Part shown: positions 31,799-44,400 of the stretch, piece by piece | Layout of the letters: each line of letters begins with the position of its first letter | Position numbering within the stretch: position 1 is the stretch's first letter | DNA from: Hydractinia symbiolongicarpus | Lineage: Eukaryota; Cnidaria; Hydrozoa; Anthoathecata; Hydractiniidae | NCBI RefSeq assembly: GCF_029227915.1 | Contig: NC_079879.1 | Location: forward strand, 1,178,001-1,242,000 | Reading direction: 5' to 3' | Length of the DNA stretch: 64,000 nt | Made by a program: the position numbers and the translations under genes | Notes under the pieces: generated by a model | What the model saw: only the letters and a program-made list of their open reading frames with translations | Database searches by the model: none | What the model was told of the DNA's origin: nothing

Positions 31799-34464
31799 TA
31801 CAAAGAAAGTACCCAGGGAGTAAACTCATTTCCCGAACGATTCTTTCAATTATTTTTTCACCACTAAAACGCATGAGACTTGTAGTTTCCAAAAATGTTT
31901 TCATTTTTGATGGGACGCTGAATAGGAGAAGTTTATTCGCCGGCAAACGAAAACCCGCGATTTCCCGTAAATCCCGGGCCTGGCCCGTATAGTCGAATGC
32001 ATACAAAGAAAGTACTCAGTCAGTAAACTGATTTCCCGAACGATTCTTTAAGGTATTTTTTCACCACTCTAACGCATGAGACTTGTAGTATTCAAAAATG
32101 TTTTCATTTTTGATGAGACGCTGAATAGAATAAGTTTAATCGCCGGCAAACGAAAACCCGCGATTTCCCGTAAATCCCGGGCCTGGCCCGTATAGTCGAA
32201 TGCATACAAAGAAAGTACTCAGTCAGTAAACTGATTTCCAGAACGATTCTTTAAATTATTTTTTCACCACTAAAACGCATGAGACTTGTAGTTTACAAAA
32301 ATGTTTTCATTTTTGATGAGACGCTAAATAAAAAAAGTTTAATCGCCGGCAAACGAAAACCCGCGATTTTTCGAATATCATGGACTCGGCCCGTATAGTC
32401 AAATGTATACAAAGAAAGTACCCAGGGAGTAAACTCATTTCCCGAACGATTTTTTAAATTATTTTGTCACCACTAAAACGCATGAGACTTGTAGTTTTCA
32501 AAAATGATTTCATTTTTGATGAGATGCTGAATAAAAGGAGTTTAATCGCCGGCAAACGAAAACCCCGGATTTCCCGTATATCCCGGACTCGGCCCGCATA
32601 GTCGAATGTATACAAAGAAAGTACCCAGGGAGTAAACTGATTTCCCGAACGATTCTTTAAATTTTTTTTCACCACTAAAACGCATGAGACTTGTAGTTTA
32701 CAAAAATATTTTCATTTTTGATGAGACGCTGAATAAAAGAAGTTTAATCGCCGGCAAACGAAAACCCGCGATTTTCCGTATATCATGGACTCGGCCTGTA
32801 TAGTCAAATGTATACAAAGAAAGTACCCAGGGAGTAAACTCATTTCCCGAACGATTTTTTAAATTATCTTTTCACCACTAAAACGCATGAGACTTGTAGT
32901 TTTTAAAACTGATTTCATTTTTGATGAGACGCTGAATAAAAGGAGTTTCATCGCCGGCAAACGAAAACCCGCGATTTTCCGTATATCATGGACTCGACCC
33001 GTATAGTCAAATGTATACAAAGAAAGTACCCAGGGAGTAAACTGATTTCCCGAACGATTCTTTAAATTATTTTTTCACCACTAAAACGCATGAGACTTGT
33101 AGTTTACAAAAATGTTTTCATTTTTGATGAGACGCTGATACAAAGAAGTTTAATTGCCGGCAAACGAAAACCCGCGATTTTCCGTATATCATGGACTCGG
33201 CCCGTATAGTCAAATTATACAAAGAAAGTACCCAGGGAGTAAACTCATTTCCCAAACGATTCTTTAAATTATTTTTTCACCACTAAAACGCATGAGACTT
33301 GTAGTTTCCAAAAATGTTTTTATTTTTGATGGGACGCTGAATAGGAGAAGTTTAATCGCCGGCAAACGAAAACCCGCGATTTCCCGTAAATCCCGGGCCT
33401 GGCCCGTATAGTCGAATGCATACAAAGAAAGTACTCAGTCAGTAAACTGATTTCCCGAACGATTCTTTAAGGTATTTTTTCACCACTCTAACGCATGAGA
33501 CTTGTAGTATTCAAAAATGTTTTCATTTTTGATGAGACGCTGAATAGAATAAGTTTAATCGCCGGCAAACGAAAACCCGCGATTTCCCGTAAATCCCGGG
33601 CCTGGCCCGTATAGTCGAATGCATACAAAGAAATTACTCAGTCAGTAAACTGATTTCCAGAACGATTCTTTAAATTATTTTTTCACCACTAAAACGCATG
33701 AGACTTGTAGTTTACAAAAATGTTTTCATTTTTGATGAGACGCTGAATAAAAAAAGTTTAATCGCCGGCAAACGAAAACCCGCGATTTTTCGAATATCAT
33801 GGACTCGGCCCGTATAGTCAAATGTATACAAAGAAAGTACCCAGGGAGTAAACTCATTTCCCGAACGATTTTTTAAATTATTTTTTCACCACTAAAACGC
33901 ATGAGACTTGTAGTTTTCAAAAATAATTTCATTTTTGATGAGACGCTGAATAAAAGGAGTTTAATCGCCGGCAAACGAAAACCCCGGATTTCCCGTATAT
34001 CCCGGACTCGGCCCGCATAGTCGAATGTATACAAAGAAAGTACCCAGGGAGTAAACTGATTTCCCGAACGATTCTTTAAATTTTTTTTCACCACTAAAAC
34101 GCATGAGACTTGTAGTTTACAAAAATATTTTCATTTTTGATGAGACGCTGAATAAAAGAAGTTTAATCGCCGGCAAACGAAAACCCGCGATTTTCCGTAT
34201 ATCATGGACTCGGCCTGTATAGTCAAATGTATACAAAGAAAGTACCCAGGGAGTAAACTCATTTCCCGAACGATTTTTTAAATTATCTTTTCACCACTAA
34301 AACGCATGAGACTTGTAGTTTTTAAAACTGATTTCATTTTTGATGAGACGCTGAATAAAAGGAGTTTCATCGCCGGCAAACGAAAACCCGCGATTTTCCG
34401 TATATCATGGACTCGACCCGTATAGTCAAATGTATACAAAGAAAGTACCCAGGGAGTGAACTCA
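31630..34464. repeat. Tandem duplication of a 7-monomer satellite block (1419 bp x 2)
   Basis: About 31630-33045 recurs at about 33049-34464, offset 1419 bp. The diagnostic monomer GCTGATACAAAGAAG with TTAATTGCCGG appears in both. The second copy overlaps the start of the 2632-bp duplication described separately, so duplications are nested. Limits are approximate. Confidence 0.78.
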
Positions 34465-37400
34465 TTTCCCGAACGATTTTTTAAATTATTTTTTCACCAC
34501 TAAAACGCATGAGACTTGTAGTTTTCAAAAATGATTTCATTTTTGATGAGACGCTGAATAAAAGGAGTTTAATCGCCGGCAAACGAAAACCCCCGATTCC
34601 CGTATATCCCGGACTCGGCCCGCATAGTCGAATGTATACAAAGAAAGTACCCAGGGAGTAAACTGATTTCCCGAACGATTCTTTAAATTTTTTTTCACCA
34701 CTAAAACGCATGGGACTTGTAGTTTACAAAAATATTTTCATTTTTGATGAGACGCTGAATAAAAGAAGTTTAATCGCCGGCAAACGAAAACCCGCGATTT
34801 TCCGTATATCATGGACTCAGCCTGTACAGTCAAATGTATACAAAGAAAGTACCCAGGGAGTAAACTCATTTCCCGAACAATTTTTTAAATTATCTTTTCA
34901 CCACTAAAACGCATGAGACTTGTAGTTTTTAAAACTGATTTCATTTTTGATGACACGCTGAATAAAAGGAGTTTCATCGCCGGCAAACGAAAACCCGCGA
35001 TTTCCCGTATATCCCGGACTCGGCCCGTATAGTCGAATGTATACAAAGAAAGTACCCAGGGAGTAAACTGATTTCCCGAACGATTCTTTAAATTTTTTTC
35101 ACCACTAAAACGCATGAGACTTGTAGTTTACAAACATATTTTCATTTTTGATGAGACGCTGAATAAAAGAAGTTTAATCGCCGGCAAACGAAAACCCGCG
35201 ATTTCCCGTATATCCGGGACTCGGCCCGCATAGTCGAATGTATACAAAGAAAGTACCCAGGGAGTAAACTGATTTCCCGAACGATTCTTTAAATTTTTTT
35301 TCACCACTAAAACGCATGAGACTTGTAGTTTACAAAAATATTTTCATTTTTGATGAGACGCTGAATAAAAGAAGTTTAATCGCCGGCAAACGAAAACCCG
35401 CGATTTTCCGTATATCATGGACTCGGCCTGTATAGTCAAATGTATACAAAGAAAGTACCCAGGGAGTAAACTCATTTCCCGAACGATTTTTTAAATTATC
35501 TTTTCACCACTAAAACGCATGAGACTTGTAGTTTTTAAAACTGATTTCATTTTTGATGAGACGCTGAATAAAAGGAGTTTCATCGCCGGCAAACGAAAAC
35601 CCGCGATTTTCCGTATATCATGGACTCGACCCGTATAGTCAAATGTATACAAAGAAAGTACCCAGGGAGTAAACTGATTTCCCGAACGATTCTTTAAATT
35701 ATTTTTTCACCACTAAAACGCATGAGACTTGTAGTTTACAAAAATGTTTTCATTTTTGATGAGACGCTGATACAAAGAAGTTTAATTGCCGGCAAACGAA
35801 AACCCGCGATTTTCCGTATATCATGGACTCGGCCCGTATAGTCAAATTATACAAAGAAAGTACCCAGGGAGTAAACTCATTTCCCAAACGATTCTTTAAA
35901 TTATTTTTTCACCACTAAAACGCATGAGACTTGTAGTTTCCAAAAATGTTTTTATTTTTGATGGGACGCTGAATAGGAGAAGTTTAATCGCCGGCAAACG
36001 AAAACCCGCGATTTCCCGTAAATCCCGGGCCTGGCCCGTATAGTCGAATGCATACAAAGAAAGTACTCAGTCAGTAAACTGATTTCCCGAACGATTCTTT
36101 AAGGTATTTTTTCACCACTCTAACGCATGAGACCTGTAGTATTCAAAAATGTTTTCATTTTTGATGAGACGCTGAATAGAATAAGTTTAATCGCCGGCAA
36201 ACGAAAACCCGCGATTTCCCGTAAATCCCGGGCCTGGCCCGTATAGTCGAATGCATACAAAGAAAGTACTCAGTCAGTAAACTGATTTCCAGAACGATTC
36301 TTTAAATTATTTTTTCACCACTAAAACGCATGAGACTTGTAGTTTACAAAAATGTTTTCATTTTTGATGAGACGCTGAATAAAAAAAGTTTAATCGCCGG
36401 CAAACGAAAACCCGCGATTTTTCGAATATCATGGACTCGGCCCGTATAGTCAAATGTATACAAAGAAAGTACCCAGGGAGTAAACTCATTTCCCGAACGA
36501 TTTTTTAAATTATTTTTTCACCACTAAAACGCATGAGACTTGTAGTTTTCAAAAATGATTTCATTTTTGATGAGACGCTGAATAAAAGGAGTTTAATCGC
36601 CGGCAAACGAAAACCCCGGATTTCCCGTATATCCCGGACTCGGCCCGCATAGTCGAATGTATACAAAGAAAGTACCCAGGGAGTAAACTGATTTCCCGAA
36701 CGATTCTTTAAATTTTTTTTCACCACTAAAACGCATGAGACTTGTAGTTTACAAAAATATTTTCATTTTTGATGAGACGCTGAATAAAAGAAGTTTAATC
36801 GCCGGCAAACGAAAACCCGCGATTTTCCGTATATCATGGACTCGGCCTGTATAGTCAAATGTATACAAAGAAAGTACCCAGGGAGTAAACTCATTTCCCG
36901 AACGATTTTTTAAATTATCTTTTCACCACTAAAACGCATGAGACTTGTAGTTTTTAAAACTGATTTCATTTTTGATGAGACGCTGAATAAAAGGAGTTTC
37001 ATCGCCGGCAAACGAAAACCCGCGATTTTCCGTATATCATGGACTCGACCCGTATAGTCAAATGTATACAAAGAAAGTACCCAGGGAGTGAACTCATTTC
37101 CCGAACGATTTTTTAAATTATTTTTTCACCACTAAAACGCATGAGACTTGTAGTTTTCAAAAATGATTTCATTTTTGATGAGACGCTGAATAAAAGGAGT
37201 TTAATCGCCGGCAAACGAAAACCCCCGATTCCCGTATATCCCGGACTCGGCCCGCATAGTCGAATGTATACAAAGAAAGTACCCAGGGAGTAAACTGATT
37301 TCCCGAACGATTCTTTAAATTTTTTTTCACCACTAAAACGCATGGGACTTGTAGTTTACAAAAATATTTTCATTTTTGATGAGACGCTGAATAAAAGAAG

Positions 37401-37833
37401 TTTAATCGCCGGCAAACGAAAACCCGCGATTTTCCGTATATCATGGACTCAGCCTGTACAGTCAAATGTATACAAAGAAAGTACCCAGGGAGTAAACTCA
37501 TTTCCCGAACAATTTTTTAAATTATCTTTTCACCACTAAAACGCATGAGACTTGTAGTTTTTAAAACTGATTTCATTTTTGATGACACGCTGAATAAAAG
37601 GAGTTTCATCGCCGGCAAACGAAAACCCGCGATTTCCCGTATATCCCGGACTCGGCCCGTATAGTCGAATGTATACAAAGAAAGTACCCAGGGAGTAAAC
37701 TGATTTCCCGAACGATTCTTTAAATTTTTTTCACCACTAAAACGCATGAGACTTGTAGTTTACAAACATATTTTCATTTTTGATGAGACGCTGAATAAAA
37801 GAAGTTTAATCGCCGGCAAACGAAAACCCGCGA
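32570..37833. repeat. Tandem duplication of a 13-monomer satellite block (2632 bp x 2)
   Basis: About 32570-35201 and 35202-37833 match with an offset of 2632 bp. Shared private variants include GCATGGGACTTG (about 34709 and 37341), a one-base-short CCCCCGATTCCCG core and GATGACACGCTG. Few differences separate the copies, suggesting a recent event. Limits are approximate. Confidence 0.83.
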
Positions 37834-38380
37834 TTTCCCGTAAATCCCGGGCATGTCCCGTATAGTCGAATGCATACAAAGAAAGTACTCAGTCAGTAAA
37901 CTGAATTCCCGAACGATTCTTTAAATTATTTTTTCACCACTAAAACGCATGAGACTTGTAGTTTACAAAAATGTTTTCATTTTTGTTGAGACGCTGAATA
38001 AAAGGAGTTTAATCGCCGGCAAACGAAAACCCGCGATTTTCCGTATATCATGGACTCGGCCCGTATAGTCAAATGTATACAAAGAAAGTACCCAGGGAGT
38101 AAACTCATTTCCCGAACGATTTTTTAAATTATTTTTTCACCACTAAAACGCATGAGACTTGTAGTTTTCAAAAATGATTTCATTTTTGATGAGACGCTGA
38201 ATAAAAAGAGTTTAATCGCCGGCAAACGAAAACCCGCGATTTCCCGTATATCCCGGACTCGTCCCGCATAGTCGAATGTATACAAAGAAAGTACCCAGGG
38301 AGTAAACTCATTTCCCGAACGATTCTTTAAATTTTTTTCACCACTAAAACGCATGAGATTTGTAGTTTACAAAAATATTT

Positions 38381-41300
38381 TCATTTTTGATGAGACGCTG
38401 AATCAAAGAAGTTTAATCGCCGGCAAACGAAAACCCGCGATTTTCCGTATATCACGGACTCGGCCCGTATAGTCAAAAGTATACAAAGAAAGTACCCAGG
38501 GAGTAAACTCATTTTTGGAACGTTTTTTTGACTTATTGTTTCACCACTATAACGCATGAGACTTGTAGTATTCAAAAATGTTTTCATTTTTGATGGGACG
38601 CTGAATAGAATAAGTTTAATCGCCGGCAAACGAAAACCCGCGATTTCCCGTAAATACCGGGCCTGGCCCGTATAGTTAAATGTATACAAAGAAAGTACCC
38701 AGGGAGTAAACTCATTTCCCGAACGATTTTTAAAATTATTTTTTCACCACTAAAACGCATGAGACTTGTAGTTTTCAAAAATGATTTCATTTTTGATGAG
38801 ACGCTGAATAAAAGGAGTTTAATCGCCGCCAAACGAAAACCCGCGATTTCCCGTAAATCCCGGGCCTGGCCCGTATAGTCGAACTGATACAAAGAAAGTA
38901 CTCAGTCAGTAAATTGATTTCCCGAACGATTCTTTAAATTATTTTTTCACCACTAAAACGCATGAGACTTGTTGTTTTCAAAAATGATTTCATTTTTGAT
39001 GAGACGCTGAATAAAAGGAGTTTAATAGCCGGCAAATGAAAACCCGCGATTTCCCGTAAATCCAGGGCCTGGCCCGTATAGTCAAATGCATACAAAGAAA
39101 GTACTGAATCAGTAAACTGATTTCCCGAACGATTCTTTAAATTTTTTTTCACCACTAAAACGCATGAGACTTGTAGTTTACAAAAATATTTTCATTTTTG
39201 ATGAGACGCTGAGTAAAAGAAGTTTAACCGCCGGCAAACGAAAACCCGCGATTTCCCGTAAATCCCGGGCCTGGCCCGTATAGTCGAATGCATACAAAGA
39301 AAGTACTCAGTCAGTAAACTGATTTCCCGAACGATTATTTAAGATATTTTTTCACCACTAAAACGCATGAGACTTGTAGTTTTCAAAAATGTTTTCATTT
39401 TTGATGAAAGGCTGAATAAAAGAAGTTTAATCGCCGGCAAACGAAAACCCGCGATTTTCCGTATATCACGGACTCGGCCCGTATAGTCAAAAGTATACAA
39501 AGAAAGTACCCAGGGAGTAAACTCATTTTTGGAACGTTTTTTTGACTTATTGTTTCACCACTATAACGCATGAGACTTGTAGTATTCAAAAATGTTTTCA
39601 TTTTTGATGGGACGCTGAATAGAATAAGTTTAATCGCCGGCAAACGAAAACCCGCGATTTCCCGTAAATACCGGGCCTGGCCCGTATAGTTAAATGTATA
39701 CAAAGAAAGTACCCAGGGAGTAAACTCATTTCCCGAACGATTTTTAAAATTATTTTTTCACCACTAAAACGCATGAGACTTGTAGTTTTCAAAAATGATT
39801 TCATTTTTAATGAGACGCTGAATAAAAGGAGTTTAATCGCCGCCAAACGAAAACCCGCGATTTCCCGTAAATCCCGGGCCTGGCCCGTATAGTCGAACTG
39901 ATACAAAGAAAGTACTCAGTCAGTAAATTGATTTCCCGAACGATTCTTTAAATTATTTTTTCACCACTAAAACGCATGAGACTTGTAGTTTACAAAAATG
40001 TTTTCATTTTTGATGAGACGCTGAATAAAAGACGTTTAATCGCCGGCAAACGAAAACCCGCGATTTTCCGTATATCATGGACTCGGCCCGTACAGTCAAA
40101 TGTATACAAAGAAAGTACCCAGGGAGTAAACTCATTTCCCGAACGATTCTTTAAATTTTTTTTCACCACTAAAACGCATGAGACTTGTAGTTTACAAAAA
40201 TATTTTCATTTTTGATGAGACGCTGAGTAAAAGAAGTTTAACCGCCGGCAAACGAAAACCCGCGATTTCCCGTAAATCCCGGGCCTGGCCCGTATAGTCG
40301 AATGCATACAAAGAAAGTACTCAGTCAGTAAACTGATTTCCCGAACGATTATTTAAGATATTTTTTCACCACTAAAACGCATGAGACTTGTAGTTTTCAA
40401 AAATGTTTTCATTTTTGATGAAAGGCTGAATAAAAGAAGTTTAATCGCCGGCAAACGAAAACCCGCGATTTCCCGTAAATCCCGGGCTTGGCCCCTATAG
40501 TCAAAAGTAGACAAAGAAAGTACCCAGGCAGTAAACTCATTTTTGGAACGTTTTTTTGAATTATTTTTTCACCACTATAACGCATGAGACTTGTAGTATT
40601 CAAAAATGTTTTCATTTTTCATAGGACGCTGAATAGAATAAGTTTAATCGCCGGCAAACGAAAACCCGCGATTTCCCGTAAATCCCGGGCCTGGCCCGTA
40701 TAGTCGAATACATACAAAGAAAGTACTCAGTCAGTAAACTGATTTCCCGAACGATTCGTTAAATTATTTTTTCACCACTAAAACGCATGAGACTTGTTGT
40801 TTTCAAAAATGATTTCATTTTTGATGAGACGCTGAATAAAAGGAGTTTAATAGCCGGCAAATGAAAACCCGCGATTTCCCGTAAATCCAGGGCCTGGCCC
40901 GTATAGTCAAATGCATACAAAGAAAGTACTGAATCAGTAAACTGATTTCCCGAACGATTCTTTAAATTTTTTTTCACCACTAAAACGCATGAGACTTGTA
41001 GTTTACAAAAATATTTTCATTTTTGATGAGACGCTGAGTAAAAGAAGTTTAACCGCCGGCAAACGAAAACCCGCGATTTCCCGTAAATCCCGGGCCTGGC
41101 CCGTATAGTCGAATGCATACAAAGAAAGTACTCAGTCAGTAAACTGATTTCCCGAACGATTATTTAAGATATTTTTTCACCACTAAAACGCATGAGACTT
41201 GTAGTTTTCAAAAATGTTTTCATTTTTGATGAAAGGCTGAATAAAAGAAGTTTAATCGCCGGCAAACGAAAACCCGCGATTTCCCGTAAATCCCGGGCTT

Positions 41301-41430
41301 GGCCCCTATAGTCAAAAGTAGACAAAGAAAGTACCCAGGCAGTAAACTCATTTTTGGAACGTTTTTTTGAATTATTTTTTCACCACTATAACGCATGAGA
41401 CTTGTAGTATTCAAAAATGTTTTCATTTTT
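38381..41430. repeat. Nested satellite duplications with offsets of 1014, 1825 and 811 bp
   Basis: Blocks at about 38381 and 39395 match with offset 1014 bp (5 monomers). Blocks at about 38934 and 40759 match with offset 1825 bp (9 monomers). Blocks at about 40409 and 41220 match with offset 811 bp (4 monomers). Markers that recur together include CATTTTTCATAGGACGC, AAAAGTAGACAAAG and TTAATAGCCGGCAAATG. Confidence 0.75.
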
Positions 41431-44400
41431 CATAGGACGCTGAATAGAATAAGTTTAATCGCCGGCAAACGAAAACCCGCGATTTCCCGTAAATCCCGGG
41501 CCTGGCCCGTATAGTCGAATACATACAAAGAAAGTACTAAGTCAGTAAACTGATTTCCCGAACGATTCGTTAAATTATTTTTTCACCACTAAAACGCATG
41601 AGACTTGTTGTTTTCAAAAATGATTTCATTTTTGATGAGACGCTGAATAAAAGGAGTTTAATAGCCGGCAAATGAAAACCCGCGATTTCCCGTAAATCCA
41701 GGGCCTGGCCCGTATAGTCAAATGCATACAAAGAAAGTACTGAATCAGTAAACTGATTTCCCGAACGATTCTTTAAATTATTTTTTCACCACTAAAACGC
41801 ACAAGACTTGTAGTTTACAAAAATGTTTTCATTTTTGATGAGACGCTGAATAAAAGAAGTTTAATCGCCGGCAAACGAAAACACGCGATTTCCCGTAAAT
41901 CCCGGGCCTGGCCCGTATAGTCGAATGGATACAAAGAAAGTACTCAGTCAGTAAATTGATTTCCCGAACGATTCTTTAAATTATCTTTTCACCACTAAAA
42001 CGCATGAGACTTGTAGTTTACAAAAATGTTTTCATTTTTGATGAGACGCTGAATAAAAGACGTTTAATCGCCGGCAAACGAAAACCCGCGATTTTCCGTA
42101 TATCATGGACTCGGCCCGTATAGTCAAATGTATACAAAGAAAGTACCCAGGGAGTAAACTCATTTCCCGAACGATTCTTTAAATTACTTTTTCACCACTA
42201 AAACGCATGAGACTTTTAGTTTTCAAAAATGATTACATTTTTGATGAGACGCTGAATAAAAGGATTTTAATCGCCGGCAAACGAAAACCCGCGATTTCCC
42301 GTATATCCCGGACTCGGCCTGTATAGTCGATTGTATACAAAAAAGTACCCAGGGTGTAAACTGACTTCCCGAACGATTCTTTAAATTTTTTTTCACCACT
42401 AAAACGCATGAGACTTGTAGTTTACAAAAATATTTTCATTTTTGATGAGACGCTGAATAAAATAAGTTTAATCGCCGGCAAACGGAAACCCGCGATTTTC
42501 CGTATATCACGGACTCGGCAAGTATAGTCAAAAGTATACAAAGAAAGTACCCAGGGAGTAAACTCATTTCCCGAACGATTTTTTAAATTATTTTTTCACC
42601 ACTAAAACGCACGAGACTTGAAGTTTTCAAAAATGATTTCATTTTTGATGAGACGCTGAATAAAAGGATTTTAATCGCCTGCAAACGAAAACCCGCGATT
42701 TCCCGTATATCCCGGACTCGGCCCGTATAGTCGAATGTATACAAAGAAAGTACCCAGGGAGTAAACTGATTTCCCGAACGATTCTTTAAATTTTTTTTCA
42801 CCACTAAAACGCATGAGACTTGTAGTTTACAAAAATATTTTCATTTTTGATGAGACGCTGAATAAAATAAGTTTAATCGCCGGCAAACGAAAACCCGCGA
42901 TTTTCCGTATATCACGGACTCGGCAAGTATAGTCAAAAGTATACAAAGAAAGTACCCAGGGAGTAAACTCATTTCCCGAACGATTTTTTAAATTATTTTT
43001 TCACCACTAAAACGCACGAGACTTGAAGTTTTCAAAAATGATTTCATTTTTGATGAGACGCTGAATAAAAGGATTTTAATCGCCTGCAAACGAAAACCCG
43101 CGATTTCCCGTATATCCCGGACTCGGCCCGTATAGTCGAATGTATACAAAGAAAGTACCCAGGGAGTAAACTGATTTCCCGAACGATTCTTTAAATTTTT
43201 TTTCACCACTAAAACGCATGAGACTTGTAGTTTACAAAAATATTTTCATTTTTGATGAGATGCTGAATAAAATAAGTTTAATCGCCGGCAAACGAAAACC
43301 CGCGATTTTCCGTATATCACGGACTCGGCAAGTATAGTCAAAAGTACACAAAGAAAGTACCCAGGGAGTAAACTCATTTCCCGAACGATTTTTTAAATTA
43401 TTTTTTCACCACTAAAACGCACGAGACTTGAAGTTTTTAAAAATGATTTCATTTTTGATGAGACGCTGAATAAAAGGATTTTAATCGCCTGCAAACGAAA
43501 ACCCGCGATTTCCCGTATATCCCGGACTCGGCCCGTATAGTCGAATATATACAAAGAAAGTACCCAGGGAGTAAACTGATTTCCCGAACGATTCTTTAAA
43601 TTTTTTTTCACCACTAAAACGCATGAGACTTGTAGTTTACAAAAATATTTTCATTTTTGATGAGACGCTGAATAAAATAAGTTTAATCGCCGGCAAACGA
43701 AAACCCGCGATTTTCCGTATATCACGGACTCGGCCCGTATAGTCAAAAGTATACAAAGAAAGTACCCAGGGAGTAAACTCATTTCCCGAAAGATTTTTTA
43801 AATTATTTTTTCACCACTAAAACGCACGAGACTTGAAGTTTTCAAAAATGATTTCATTTTTGATGAGACGCTGAATAAAAGGAGTTTAATCTCCGGCAAA
43901 CGAAAACCCGCGATTTCCCGTAGGTCCCGGACCCGGCCCGTATAGTCAAAAGTATACAAAGAAAGTACCCAGGGAGTAAACTCATTTCCCGAACGATTTT
44001 TTAAATTATTTTTTCACCACTAAAACGCATGAGACTTGTAGTTTTCAAAAATGATTTCATTTTTGATGAGACGCTGAATAAAAAGAGTTTAATCGCCGGC
44101 AAACGAAAACCCGCGATTTCCCGTATATCCCAGACTCGGCCCGTATAGTCGAATGTATACAAAGAAAGTACCCAGGCAGTAAACTCATTTTTGGAACGTT
44201 TTTTTGAATTATTTTTTCACCACTATAACGCATGAGACTTGTAGTATTCAAAAATGTTTTCATTTTTCATAGGACGCTGAATAGAATAAGTTTAATCGCC
44301 GGCAAACGAAAACCCGCGATTTCCCGTAAATCCCGGGCCTGGCCCGTATAGTCGAATACATACAAAGAAAGTACTCAGTCAGTAAACTGATTTCCCGAAC